A DNA stretch of 64,000 nt from Glandiceps talaboti (GCF_964340395.1 NC_135562.1:12085543-12149542); one strand, 5' to 3'. Positions 51,609-63,076 are shown, counted from the stretch's first letter. Notes: generated from the sequence alone by a model not told the origin. A program made the numbers and translations.

Positions 51609-51931
51609 AGTTGTTTGGTTCCGGTTACCCGACCCCACTTAGTTTTTCATGCCTAACCTAAACGTTTTGTTTTATATATTCAAGAAAAAAAATATAATAA
51701 AATCACGAGAAATAGTGGATGCGGTAACTGACATCAACTTAGGAAGAAAATATAAAACTGTTCCCCTATCTGTGATGGCTGTACATCTGATGAGAAGAAA
51801 CCGAGACCATATGGAAAATAATGGAAAACATAACTATCTGAACTAGACATTCACATATGAAAAAATTAAAAAAAAATCTACCTACCCCACCTATTCTAAA
51901 ATTGAATGTAATCGGAACCACACAGTTTTTT
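51609..51931. mobile_element. MITE with GGTTCCGATTAC-type ends, copy 2
   Basis: Ends are TGTTTGGTTCCGGTTAC and its inverted partner TGTAATCGGAACCACACA. Same family as 13990-14331 in the opposite orientation, inserted directly after the CTAA end of the Helitron-like copy 8. Confidence 0.7.
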
Positions 51932-52248
51932 ATGTCTTAGGGGAGGCACGAAGTTCGTTTACTGAGCTTGTGCAACACTGTGCAATCATCCCTTATACAT
52001 TGTATTTCACCATTCATGATTTACTATATCACGTGTCTAAATACAAACAAATATGGACAGACTGTTTTTTGTAATTCTAGCTGAAGGCGGCTAAGCATTT
52101 CAAAACTGTGGGTTTTTTAAAGTCTGTACACTAGTGAGATCATGCCTTAAATTAAAGATATGCTAGTACATGACTGTAGTCTGATCATATTTGAACTGTA
52201 GGATATCAAGCATACAATGTACTATGCAGTATTAATTTGTCAACATAC

Positions 52249-53491
52249 CTTTTGATCTTGCAGGAGCTGGAATACACTTGAAAGAGGAAGCAAATCTTGC
52301 ATAACTTGTATCAACAGCTTCACTGTCACTGTAGTCTTTCTTAAGATCTTTTGCAGCGTCATATGCTGTAGAAAGATCAGCCAAGATTTCTAATATCCTC
52401 TTTTTTAAATCCACACAATCTTTTCCAACAACACATTTCTTATGGTGAGGAAAATATTTCCTTATCAGCTCGGCAGGCTGTGAACCTTCCTCAATAATGT
52501 GTGGAACTGCAGTTGCTATTGCTTCTAAACCATCAAAGCTGTACTCAAGATGAGATGTCGTACCAAAGCAAAGGTTGCACTGCAGTAGGTGCTTTCTTAA
52601 CTCATTTGCTGAGCATGTGTAACCATACAACACTGTCTCTACATGATGTAATACTGCCTTCTCTTCAAGAGATGTCTTTGCCTTATCACGTATTTCCTTA
52701 GTAGCACCATTGAGCCTCCAAGACGATGCAGGTGTGTATGCTTCCTTACGGACATTTGTTGCTTCACCAACAGCAGTAACTAATTTCTCACACCTTTCTA
52801 TGTCTTCTTCTGTTTCTAGTTTCCGATATGAAAATAGAACACGTTTGTCAATGTTGTTGTTCAACTTTCCATTTTTTCCTGAGAAAAATGGGCTCAGTTT
52901 TGGAATTATTTCCTTGTGCGGTTTCTCGTCATCTAAAGCCTGGTACTGAATTTCATGATAGGTATGCATACTTGGTCCAATGGAGAACAGCATATCGGCT
53001 CTCTCAGCTACTACTTGCATCATCTGTTCAAATTGCTCAAATGACATTGAGGCAGGCACACAGGAATAGTCTCCTAGCGCATGGTTGATCAGTACTAGGC
53101 TTGCATCCACAAATGTTCTTCTACGGATATGGAATGCTGCATCAGCAGTTTTGGGTGTGTAGCCAACTACATAATTGATAGATTTCCTTAAGTGTTGAAA
53201 GTCTGGATAGTAAGTTTCATGCCCAATCAACCACTGTATGTTTGGCTTGTCTGTGCAGAAGAAAGTTTCAATGGGTGTTGGTGCAATCAGTGTTACGCCA
53301 GCATTTTCAGCATCTTTTTTTTGCTCATCAGTAACATCAAGTACAGTGGCATAAACTTTCATCACTCCCTTTTTCCTATGTGCAAAGTCTTCCACAAGAT
53401 TGCAATGGAATGCCGTGAGTCCACACTGTGTTTTGTCCCATGAACTATACACAAATAAAGCACCTGGCAATTCATCTTCGTCTGAAGCCAT
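52249..53491 (-). CDS. Gene 2 exon 1: GT-B (GT4-like) glycosyltransferase-like domain
   Basis: ATG at 53491 to donor G|GTATGT (52249/52248): 414 codons plus one base, a complete two-lobe GT-B-sized domain. N-terminal lobe: ALFVYSSWDKTQCGLTAFHC (11-30), VKVYATVLD-like strand and AENAGVTLI (61-69), IGHETYYPDFQHLR (89-102). C-terminal lobe: RVLFSYRKLETEEDIERC (217-234) and HLEYSFDGLEAIATAVPHII (314-333), the position of the GT4 E-x7-E donor-sugar motif. Here the two Glu (316, 323) are only six residues apart, so activity is uncertain. This family occurs in metazoan proteins beside immune-signalling domains. No signal peptide, so probably cytosolic. It could be an independent gene whose next exon is elsewhere. 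Confidence 0.8.
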
Positions 53492-53616
53492 CTTATGACC
53501 ATTGAACTGTACTTCTGCAAGTGTTGTGGCTACTGAAGCTAGATGACACTACCAAACAGTAAAACATGCAAGTTGTCCCTCAGAAAAGACCATCTTCTAA
53601 ATACTGTTAAAAGCAA

Positions 53617-53930
53617 AAGTGTCAATGGCATTATAGCAAAACTGTAAAAGTTTACGTGGATTGTTTATACCACATGCTGATCCAGCCCAGTTATTACATG
53701 TATCCATGTAATATACGCTATCATAAACTGTTGCTTTGGGTAGTATCTTAGTTGCTTGTTTACTATATTAAATATATACATGTATGTCAATATCTTGAAT
53801 GATTATGTACTTGCCTAATTAACCATCATTGTTTTGATCTCTGAAATATATACATGTACTGTTTGTACATCATCATTTCATTGGTGCTATGAGTGTGATT
53901 TTGTTGCTATAAGACATACTTGCACATATA
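53617..53930 (+). mobile_element. Helitron-like repeat, copy 9 (diverged, 5' part)
   Basis: Starts GTGTCAATGGCATTATAGC and keeps only diverged 5' units. It lies just upstream of the presumed gene 2 start exon. Confidence 0.5.
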
Positions 53931-55225
53931 CGGCCAAAAAGTCTGCCTAAAATGGTGTGATTTAAAAAAAATTCAATTCTTTTTCAATAAATCAGTCTAC
54001 TTTTTACGGCAGTTACTGTTCTTTTTATTTGGTACTTTAGCCCTTTCGACACCAATTCCCTCTATTGAAGGGAAGACTCTAGGGCGTCCATCGATTCCCC
54101 GTTTAATGGCAGCTATTGCTGCAAAATTTGCTGCCATAACATGTGTATAAGCCTTGTTTATCTATACTGCAATTTTGAAAGCATGACAGTGAACATTATC
54201 TGCACCATGATTGAAATGACGAGCGATCGTAATTTTTTATGCATTTTTTGCTCACAAAATCGAATTTCAACATGGCGGAAGTAATTAACGGCTCTCATAA
54301 CATGGTCTATAATATAAATTATGTCACTATCTTTGGATATTTCGACTGAATTTAACTCGAAACACATCGCGCCGCTGAATACAAGTATTTAGCTATGGTA
54401 TGGGAACACATTGTACTTGTGTGTAATTTGTAAGCATCATCAAATTCCCACTAAAGTCTGTGTGAGCACAGGGGACTCAGGAACCGTGTGACAAACAAAA
54501 CAAAACAAAACAAAACAAAACAAAACAAAACAAAACAAAACAAAACAAAACAAAACAAAACAAAACAAAACAAAACAAATAAATAAATAACTATCAAATA
54601 AATGACAAATGAACAAGCAAACGAACGACAAGTATAGGGACAAATAAAATTATTAAATAAACCAGCAAATAAACATATTCGTTGGGGTATACTAGATATG
54701 TTTTTTGTACTCATCACTATAAAAAACACAAGAGTTCACTCTAGGTCTCTCTCTGTCAATCTTTTCAAGCCTTAGAAAACACCCAAATCAATCTTAAATG
54801 ACAATAAACACTCAGTATATGTAATTTACATGACCCTAGCCTCTCGATTCAGCTAAAACATTTACCTTTCATCGCACATGGACTACAAATTTCAGTGATT
54901 TAAAAATTAATTTCCACCATCTTCATGGCAGTATTCATATGTGTTAATTATTGGCAACATCCCCGTATTTGAATTCAGTTTGATTTCATTCTTATTTGGT
55001 CATGATTTCATTCTTATTTCAATCTTATTTAGTCATGATATAAGAATGAAATCATGACCAAATAATAATTAAATCATGACCAAATAATAATTAAATCATG
55101 ACCAAATAATAATTAAATAATGGTTAAATAAGAATGAAATAATGGTTAAATAAGAATGGAATAAGAATGAAATAATGGTTAAATAAGAATGAAATCATGA
55201 CCAAATAAGAATGAAATAAGAATGA
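53931..55225. other. Upstream region of gene 2 with simple repeats
   Basis: (AAAAC)n at about 54491-54579 and a ~20-25 bp tandem repeat (AATCATGACCAAATAATAAT) at about 55010-55225. No gene or clear promoter motif. Confidence 0.6.
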
Positions 55226-55428
55226 AATAATATGACAGAACCCCATGGCCTCGCAATGGACGGAAGGGCGTACAGAAGTTATTTTCACGAGTGATTCGGT
55301 TTATTCTGCCGCATATTTTCACGAGCGATTGCGAGTGAAAATACAGCAGAATAAACCGAATCACGACTGAAAATAACTTCTGTATGCCCTACCGTCCATT
55401 GCAAGGCCATGGGGTTCTGTTATTATTA
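55226..55428. repeat. Foldback element (~90 bp arms)
   Basis: Arms beginning GACAGAACCCCATGGCCT and ending AGGCCATGGGGTTCTGT, nearly perfect reverse complements. The loop centre is TTCACGAGCGATTGCGAGTG. The centre resembles that of the foldback at 8411-8552. Confidence 0.85.
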
Positions 55429-55639
55429 CATATGTACACCAAAAACGCAATAAAATGCAGGTAGCCGGTGGGGGAAGGCGAACAACAATGCGCATGAATA
55501 TTTATGTATCAGGTCACCAGCTCATGATTCAGGCCAGGGAAGTGAATTATGAGCGATGATTGGTTGTCAACAACAATAAGTATTGATATGCAAATTACAT
55601 GTTAGCAATAGCTACTCTCGCAAGCTCCGCACTAATTCA

Positions 55640-55895
55640 TGTGGGGGTAGGTTCGTAAGAGAGTGAAGGACACACCAGACGTTACGTTAGGGTACTAGAA
55701 AGCTACTGAAGAACTTTATTCAATCATAAGTATATATCAAGATTACATGATGCGTATCGATGTGTATCTACAGGAAATGATCACATACTTTGGGAATGGT
55801 AAATAGCAACATATGTTTGGGGAATTTATGATTAATGATCAATGTTAGCACAAGAGATTGTTCAAGACTTTGAGTCTCCGACATGGTTTCCGACA
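55640..55895 (-). repeat. 3' LTR of the BEL/Pao element
   Basis: 256 bp. By eye it is the same as 62697-62952 at every base. Immediately inside (55896-55920, minus strand) is a purine-containing tract that could be the polypurine primer site. Confidence 0.92.
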
Positions 55896-56283
55896 TTTAC
55901 TCCGGCCCGCGAAAAATGTCAAGATCAAATATAATTAAGATACGCTGGATACAAACTAATATTCACATAGTATAATGTTGAAATTAATCATTGATCGAAC
56001 TACTAAAATAAGCTAGGTATAGAAATCCTATTTGTTCATCTAGGCGAGTATAAACGATTCGTGTTGACCTATGACAAACTTAGATTTCTTTCAAACTATA
56101 AACTAACGCATAAATTCAACATGTATAAACATCATAATAATGAAGTAATTGATTACGTCCGTCAGAGTTCTGTAATCATACTGCTTAAGATCGTATTAAA
56201 CAGAATCATAATGTAAGGTTCATCAAGTATTAAAATGATTCTGATTATGAAACTTTACATTAAAGTTAAGCATTGATCAGTAC

Positions 56284-57834
56284 TCAGTCCGATATTAATT
56301 TAGTCCATTCCTTGATATTCTTCATGGCGTTCTTGGTTGCCTGTCTTACCGGACGTTGAGAGCGAGTTGTAGCGTCACACGTCTCGACTACTGATTCAGT
56401 CGATTCGGTTTCACTGGTATCGTCATTGTTAATCTCGAGAGGATACAGTTTAGTAACTGGGCGATTACTGTATCCATTTGCCGTCTTGATTTCGGCTGAA
56501 CGAACTAGTCCATCGTTGCCAGGTTTGAGTTTTTGTACGACGGCGAGTTTCCAATGCGTACGTTTTTTCTGATCGTCGTGGACAAGTACGATATCTCCGA
56601 CTTTGATTTCATTTTTAGTGGAGCCCTTTGTGACATTGAAATCCCGTTCTTTCAATGCAGTCAAATATTCCTCGATCCACCGGGTGTGGAAGTGTTGCAA
56701 GAGTTTTGCGAGACGATGCGATCTGTTTTCTAAGAGTGGTTGTGTCATATAATTTGGATCGCGTAGTTCGTTGATGTCAATTTCGTCATATGGTAGCGTT
56801 GTTATATTTCGACCGACTATAAGTTGCGATGGAGTCAATGGTAGCGGCTCATTGGAGTCACCGTAAACATAGGTTAGTGGTCGATCATTTATGACGGCCT
56901 CTACTTCAGCGAGTAGCGTTCTGAGTTCATCTTCGTATACGTATGCACGTCGTAGTACCTTTTTCAGACAGAGTTTTGTGATGCCGATTAATCGTTCCCA
57001 AAAGCCTCCGAACCAAGGGGCTCTCTTGGGTATAAAGTCCCACTGTACGAGGTGGTTCGCGAGAAACGCTTTCACCGATGGAGACTTCATAAGTTCGTGA
57101 ATTTCCTTCGCTGCAGCTTCGTATGTTGACGCGTTGTCACTCAGCATGCGATTCGGTAATGAACGTCGAGCTGCAAATCGACGAAATGCGCGAAGAAATG
57201 CACTTGTTGTCATGTTATCTACTAATTCTAAGTGTACGCCACGTGTTGTAGCACACGTAAATAAACAAACATACCGTTTGGCTTCCTTGCCAACTTCCAG
57301 TTTAATATACAGTTTAATGTACAGTTCGCCTGTAAAATCAACGCCTGTTACCGTGAATGCCGGACGATCAGTAACGCGTAAGACTGGTAGCGGTGCCTTG
57401 ATAGGTGCTTGATATGATAGTCCGATTACAAACTTACAAGTAACACATTTCCTGGTAACGCGAATGCTGGGTATCCAATAGTACTGGCGTATCGCTGTAA
57501 CAGTACCTTGTAATCCAATGTGTTTTGAATGGCGATGATGATACTGAACGATGAGACGTGTGAAGTGATGATACTTCGGTAGCAACGCAGGAAACTTCGC
57601 AGTTTCCGTGAGTGGTGCATTGTGGAGACGTCCTCCACAGCGAACAATGTTATCTGTATCTACGAACAGTTTCAATTGTTTCACAAGTTGTCCGTGTTTT
57701 CTCTCGTTTGATTTGAGTAGTTTGATTTCATCTCCATAACAGTCCGATTGAATGTTAGAAATCCAAAGTTTCTCTGCAGTCTTAATTTCTTGCGCGGATA
57801 ATTCTGCGGTTACTCGATTCTCTGAATTTCGCAT
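56284..57834 (-). pseudogene. Integrase part of BEL/Pao pol
   Basis: Open from 57834, but homologous sequence continues upstream in this frame (RVTALVLRFIGN), so the Met at 57834 is not a real start. It contains an HHCC zinc-binding segment (HHRHSKHIG ... CVTCKF), the DDE core (GVDFTGELY; MLSDNAST; WFGGFWERLIG) and a C-terminal SH3-like tail (VGDIVLVHDDQKK). These catalytic residues are intact. It is separated from RT/RNase H by a one-base frame change near 57870. Confidence 0.88.
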
Positions 57835-57863
57835 ATTTCCAATGAAGCGTAGAACTAATGCCG

Positions 57864-59374
57864 TTACTCTGCGGAGTCACTAGTTAGTGAACTAAATCGT
57901 TTGACGTCGATGATCACGTTAATTCCTGAAGTTCGCGTGACTGTATCGAGTTTAGCTGAGTTCACAACCATAGCAGTTTCCTGTTGGTCTTGTACTATAG
58001 TGTTCGTCGTTAGTCTCGACACGGGCCAGTCACCATTCTTTAACCAAGTAGGTCCGTGCCACCATAATTCAGATTCGTTTAGTTTTCTCGCGTTGATACC
58101 TCGAGTTAGGAGATCAGCTGGGTTGTCCTGAGTTGGACAATACTTGAACGTAGTGTTCGGTAATACTGTATGAATTTCATTCACTCGATTTCTGACAAAA
58201 CACGGTAAAGTTTTGTCACTTCGTAACCAACAAAGTACGATTTGACTGTCCAGCCATAGAGTGCAATGAGTTACGTTTACTTTGCTAGCCAGTGCATTAT
58301 GTACGAATTTCGTTAGTCTAGCTCCTCCAATCACAGCAGCCATTAATTCCAATCTTGGTAAAGTGATTTCCTTGATCGGAGCAACGCGGTTTTTTGCCAT
58401 GACGAGTGATGATTTTCCGCCTCGAACTAGATAGGCAGCGCAGCCGTATCCTTTCATACTAGCGTCGGCAAAACAGTGTAATTCGTAATCGTTATCGTTA
58501 ATAGTATTGTTACCTGGGAAGTATTGTCTTGGCAATACAATGTCCGTTGCTTGATTGAGATCCGAATCGATTTCACGCCATTTAGTCACGATATCTTGGG
58601 GTAAATATTCGTCCCAGTCGATGTTTAACTTCCAGATTTCCTGTATAAGCATTTTAGCCTTGACATGTACAGGTGATAGATATCCAAGCGGGTCGTATAG
58701 CGATGCGACGCGTTTCACGATTTCGCGTTTAGTGAATAATTCCGATATATCACCGTTACGTTTAAATCCTAATTCGTCTGTAACTGTGTTCCATTTCATA
58801 CCAACGAGGTTTGCTGTCGTTTCCGGATGTAGTATACCATCGCTTTCAGCTCTGTCACGTAGTGTTGTATCATTCGTTGATATTTCTCGTAGGTTGAATC
58901 CAGCCTGTTTCATAATCATGTTCGCCTCGTTGAGATAAGTTGTCGCGTCACCATTTATGCTGCTTAATACGTTGTCAACATAAATATCTTGTTTGATTGC
59001 GTTTGCAGTGTCCGAATCCCATTTATCCAGATGAGTTTTTATAACAGCATTCAAAATGAATGGCGAGCAAGTAGCACCGAATAGAACCGACTTAAATCTA
59101 TATGTCATGAAATCACTGTCCGGATTGTTGGCATCAGACAACCATAAAAACTTAGTATATTGTCGGTCGCAGGTATCTAATCCAACGTGTAAGAATGCCT
59201 TTTCGATGTCACTGCTTATCGCTTTATTATTTACTCGAAAGCGTAATAGAATGCCAGCGAGGTCGCTTAGCATAGGTGGCCCCGCTTCCATACATTGATT
59301 CAAACTTGGTGATTGACTGTGTGCCTTGCAGCTACAGTCATAGACTATACGAATGGGCGTTGTCATAGAGTCCT
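57864..59374 (-). pseudogene. Reverse transcriptase and RNase H part of BEL/Pao pol
   Basis: RT motifs SDIEKAFLHVGLD and IYVDNVLSS (the BEL/Pao form of the YxDD box), then RNase H motifs HCFADASMKGYG and LPRLELMAAVIGG. The frame ends at TAA near 57864. Its N-terminal part lies beyond the nested transposon (60429 onward). Removal of that insert and one copy of its target duplication would leave the frame intact, so the insertion itself is the break. Confidence 0.9.
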
Positions 59375-59382
59375 TCTTTACG

Positions 59383-60420
59383 CATCTAGTGCAAGATATG
59401 GGGTTGAATTGGTTTTATTTTTTCTCTCCGCTACGTAGCGAAGGGTCACAGGGGCGTGTATTATTGCTTAGATTTCCGTTTTCTTAGGAAAATATCATAC
59501 GAATCTTGCTGCTACAAATGTATCGATCTATAGTACTACGTATACTATAAATCTCTTTCCCTATAGAGGTAGGAATATATATTCAAAAGGTTGTTATATT
59601 TAGTCTGTAGACCTGGAAAACAACAATCTATGCAATATTACACGCCCCTGTGTAGACTGTCGACAGTCGCTCGCGCCTTTTTCCCTACGTTTTATCTAAA
59701 CTCCGGTCCGGCGCAACACTAGTAATAGTATAATCGCAAACTGATTTCGAGGGCCGTATTGCGCAAAGGATTGTAGGGGCAAAATTAATTTGACACATAC
59801 ACAAAAGTAATCCAGCACATACATAAAATCAATTCGGGACATACACAAATTTAATTCGTGACATACACAAATTAATTCAGGACATACAAAAACTTAATTG
59901 ACGACATGAATAAAAATAATTCGGCACATACATAAAAATAATTCGGGACATACATAAAAATAATTCGGCACATACATAAAAATAATTCGGCACATATATA
60001 AAATTAATTCGGCATAAATTAATTCTAGACTACATGAAATTAATTCCAGGACTACATAAAATTAAGACCGGTACATAAAATTAATCAAAAGACATTTAAG
60101 TAATTCAAGGAATGCATAATATTAATTACAGCAGTAGTTTTATTATTTCTACATAAGTGTGACCAGAACGGGCCCCATACTATTTTCGTATTCGTAAAGA
60201 GCAAATGTATTATTGCCATTGGTTGCAAGTAAATGCGTTTAGTGACATCACTGCTGATGGGTATCACGCACAGCGTCACATGTTGAGTGGTCAGTTCAGT
60301 TTATTTGTTTCGCATTTGTTTGGTTATCAGTTTATAAAATCACATTTTCCTTCGCTACCATCCGCTACGTAGCGAAAGCGAAAAATAAAAACAATTGAAC
60401 CTCCGATTGAGCACTATATA
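59383..60420. mobile_element. 1038 bp inverted-repeat transposon nested in BEL/Pao pol
   Basis: Flanked by TCTTTACG on both sides (59375-59382, 60421-60428). ~65 bp terminal inverted repeats begin CATCTAGTGC / TATATAGTGC, each with the palindrome CGCTACGTAGCG. The core has a ~22 bp tandem repeat (CACATACATAAAAATAATTC, about 59790-60090) and an internal inverted pair (CACAGGGGCGTGTA). The 8 bp duplication fits hAT- or P-like elements. No transposase. Confidence 0.88.
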
Positions 60421-60428
60421 TCTTTACG

Positions 60429-61585
60429 GGGTGATGCGGAATGTAGTGGCCGACAGTGACGTCATCGATCGCCACTCGTTCTATGAAACCACGTTTTTCT
60501 TGTTCAGTGATGATGCGATTGTATACGTCTCGAATATCCGGTTGTAGGCGACGAATCATATTACGTGTGCGTTTACCGGTGATCTCGTAGTTTGTAGGGA
60601 GAGGAGCGTGGTCCTGTTTCCATGGTAACCGTGCGGAGTATCCGTTGTCTTGTTTCGTAATGTAATTGTCCCGATAAGTTTCGAATGTCAGTTCGTCCTT
60701 AATACTAGTCGGATTGTCCGTAATCCCGAGTGTTTCTAATGTCCAGAAACGCTGTAACGATTGTTGTTCGTCCGATGAATCCAAAAGTAGAAATGTAGAG
60801 TCTGTTCTATGACCACGTACGCGTCCAGGTACTGGTCCCGAAAGTAAATAGCCTAACTTCGATGATACCGCTGTGGGTGGTCCCCGAATTACCTTGTCAC
60901 CAACGAAATTCCAGTAAAAATCTACTCAGATGAGTATGTCAACTACGAATGAAGGGCAATTCGATGGAGGGTGAGCTAATTTTAGTCCGTGTAGATGAGA
61001 CAGTTCACCTATCTTCCTTGTCATTTGATTTTGCAACGGTGCTGCGATCTTTGGTATGATCAAAGTCTTTAGTCGAATAGTTTTTCCGTTTTCCGCGATG
61101 ACATCGATGTCGGTGGTTTTGAAAGTGCGTGAACGAGGTGCCTTTTCGCCGAATACTGCTAAATTTAACGTCTCCGTAGACGTTGCGACAATGCCAAGTT
61201 TGTCAGCGAAATCTTGGGTAATAAACGAGCGAGTAGCGCCTTCATCGAATAGAATTGTTGCCGCAGTCTGTCTGCGTTGATTTGATGAATGTAGAACTTG
61301 CGCGACTGCTGTCTTCAACACCACGGAACCGAACTGGAAATCGTTTCCAGTTTCTGCAAATTGTACACAGTCAGTCGATTTCGTTTCAACAGGTGGTCCA
61401 GTACATATAGAAGTATGATGTTTCTTACCGCATTTTTTACAACGTGATTTAGATGTACAAACTTTAACTGCGTGACGACCAATAGCATAACCTGTTTTGG
61501 ACGACGATCTGTTTTCGCTTGTCGGGTTCAGTAATGACGTCACAGTAGTTGGGGTAATGGCCTCCATTGCAGAATTAATGCGCAT
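60429..61585 (-). pseudogene. Zinc knuckle, aspartic protease and start of RT in BEL/Pao
   Basis: Includes a CCHC-type knuckle (CTSKSRCKKCGKKHHTSIC) and a retropepsin-like region whose catalytic site reads LFDEGATRSFI (D-E-G rather than the usual D-S/T-G). It continues to the N-terminal RT region (FWTLETLGI, YIPHHPV). An in-frame TGA at 60926-60928 interrupts the frame. Just before the second knuckle, gag sequence passes through a third frame, so two further frame changes lie at about 61500-61590. Confidence 0.85.
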
Positions 61586-62658
61586 TTTGGTGATTTCGGT
61601 TTTTCTCGAGCGGGTTCGCGGGGTTTCCTTCCATGCGTTAGAAATGCTGCCGTAGATGTCATATCATTCGAATTATGTTTGTCCGTAGTATTGTATAGAT
61701 CGGATTGTAAACCGTCTTCCAATGCTTCAACTTCCTGAAGTATGGAAGTTCGTAAGTCCGTTAAGTTCCATTCGTCTTCGTCGTCGCGGGAAATCTGTGT
61801 TCGTGTTTCGCTAGGTAACTTTCTCATGACGATCGGCACTAATAAATCACCGTACGAATCCTCGTTTTTGCCGAGTGCTTTGAGACCGCGCACGTGTGTC
61901 TCGAGCGTGTCGTAGAAGTCTTGCATGCTTGAGATTTCTCTTGTCGGCGCTTGTAAATCCCACAGTGCTGCCATATGTGCGTATATAATTTTGTGTTTCT
62001 GACCGTATCGTTTGGTCAGAATGTCCAGAGCGTTTTCGTAGTTGGCGTCCGTCATCGATAGTCCCTCGATCGCACGGAGCGCTTCTTCGCGTAACTGGCC
62101 TTTAAGATATTGAAACTTCTGTACCGGAGTCAGGTTTGGATCGTCGCCGACGGTCGATCTAAACGAGTCGAAAAAGGTTGTCCATTTGAGAACATCGCCT
62201 TCGAAGGTGGGAAGTTGTAGCTTCGGTAGCTGCGTCGTTTTCCCCCTATGTTCTGTCGTCTGTGGAGTGGGTAAGGGTTTCGTGGTTGTAAACTTGTTCA
62301 AAAGTCTCTCCCGTTTCAAAATCTGCATTCTGCTTTCATGTAGATAATCGTCTGCTTCCACTATGAGGTCCATGAGTTCGTCTTGGGTTGCTGATCCAAG
62401 AATATCTTCGTCTAATCGCTGCATATAGTCAACTTTCATGTGTAGACTATTTATGATCCCTTGTAGTTCTAACAGTTTGTCGTTTTTCGTATCTTCGGAT
62501 TCGCTGGACTCGATGTCCTCTACCGCTTTGTCTGCCATCGTGAGTAGCTTCAAAGTTTGTCCCCTGTGAGCGGCCCTGAATGTCTTCAACGATGCGGCGT
62601 TACCACCAGATACGGGCTGGCCCTGACGTTCGAGTCGTGGTGGTGTGTCGTGATCCAT
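61540..62658 (-). pseudogene. gag of the BEL/Pao element
   Basis: The likely start is ATG at 62658 (MDHDTPPRLERQG), inside the internal region; the earlier ATG at 62730 lies in the LTR. The product has the helical Pao/BEL gag region (KLQLPTFEGDVLKWTTFFDS, YLKGQLREEALRAIEG, DILTKRYGQKHKI). It runs out of frame at the first zinc knuckle near 61590. It would form the particle in an intact element. Confidence 0.87.
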
Positions 62659-62673
62659 GCTTAAACCTATCGA

Positions 62674-62691
62674 ATCCTGGTCTCGGCACCA
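62674..62691 (-). promoter_or_regulatory. Primer-binding site of the BEL/Pao element
   Basis: Five bases inside the 5' LTR the minus strand reads TGGTGCCGAGACCAGGAT, complementary to a tRNA 3' end ending CCA with a 7-base acceptor arm and 5-base T stem. The acceptor arm resembles tRNA-Phe; the tRNA identity is tentative. Confidence 0.7.
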
Positions 62692-62696
62692 AATTA

Positions 62697-62952
62697 TGTG
62701 GGGGTAGGTTCGTAAGAGAGTGAAGGACACACCAGACGTTACGTTAGGGTACTAGAAAGCTACTGAAGAACTTTATTCAATCATAAGTATATATCAAGAT
62801 TACATGATGCGTATCGATGTGTATCTACAGGAAATGATCACATACTTTGGGAATGGTAAATAGCAACATATGTTTGGGGAATTTATGATTAATGATCAAT
62901 GTTAGCACAAGAGATTGTTCAAGACTTTGAGTCTCCGACATGGTTTCCGACA
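62697..62952 (-). repeat. 5' LTR of the BEL/Pao element
   Basis: 256 bp, identical by eye to 55640-55895; would carry the element's promoter. Confidence 0.92.
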
Positions 62953-63012
62953 ATTCATTCATAAAACGATTAGATGTCTACACAACTTGTAACAGATACA
63001 ATTCAACAACGT

Positions 63013-63018
63013 TTTATT
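63013..63018 (-). terminator. Polyadenylation signal AATAAA
   Basis: AATAAA on the minus strand, about 60 bp beyond the recombinase-type terminal coding sequence. The BEL/Pao element inserted about 60 bp further downstream. Confidence 0.5.
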
Positions 63019-63076
63019 CATGGTATATAACAGTAATTCAGCAAAATCGTTCAAAATGTAAATTGTAATATAACAG

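Larger units (their letters stand above)
27667..53491 (-). other. Gene 2 model: GT-B-like - TRADD-N-like - coiled coil - DED - NACHT - LRR-like
   Basis: Coding exons on the minus strand: 53491-52249, 47521-47354, 46038-45856, 45550-45134, 41744-41664, 40865-40788, 39290-39078, 34835-34749, then DED half-exons 34110-34014, 33386-33260, 32573-32361, 31393-31193, then 30452-27667. Exon 1 ends in phase 1, every internal exon is phase 1-1, and the last enters in phase 1, so any subset joins in frame. Evidence for the small exons is paired consensus splice sites around an open frame of the right phase. Whether one mRNA uses all of them is inference. The DED half-exons each carry a plausible start codon, so shorter DED-NACHT transcripts are equally possible. 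Confidence 0.55.
55640..62952 (-). mobile_element. BEL/Pao LTR retrotransposon (complete ends, broken genes)
   Basis: LTRs at both ends appear identical, start TGTCGG and end CCCACA on the minus strand, and are flanked by ATTCA (55635-55639, 62953-62957), a 5 bp target duplication typical of BEL/Pao. Order on the minus strand: LTR, primer-binding site, gag, zinc knuckle, protease, RT, RNase H, integrase, LTR. The coding part has several frame changes and a stop, plus a 1038 bp insert, so this copy cannot encode its own proteins. Confidence 0.93.

Noticed and set aside
53920-54150. Small plus-strand frame resembling a secreted peptide
   Set aside because: The hydrophobic stretch comes from T-rich DNA; no context or homology.
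54440-54729. Phe/Cys/Leu-rich frames
   Set aside because: Arise from the (AAAAC)n repeat.
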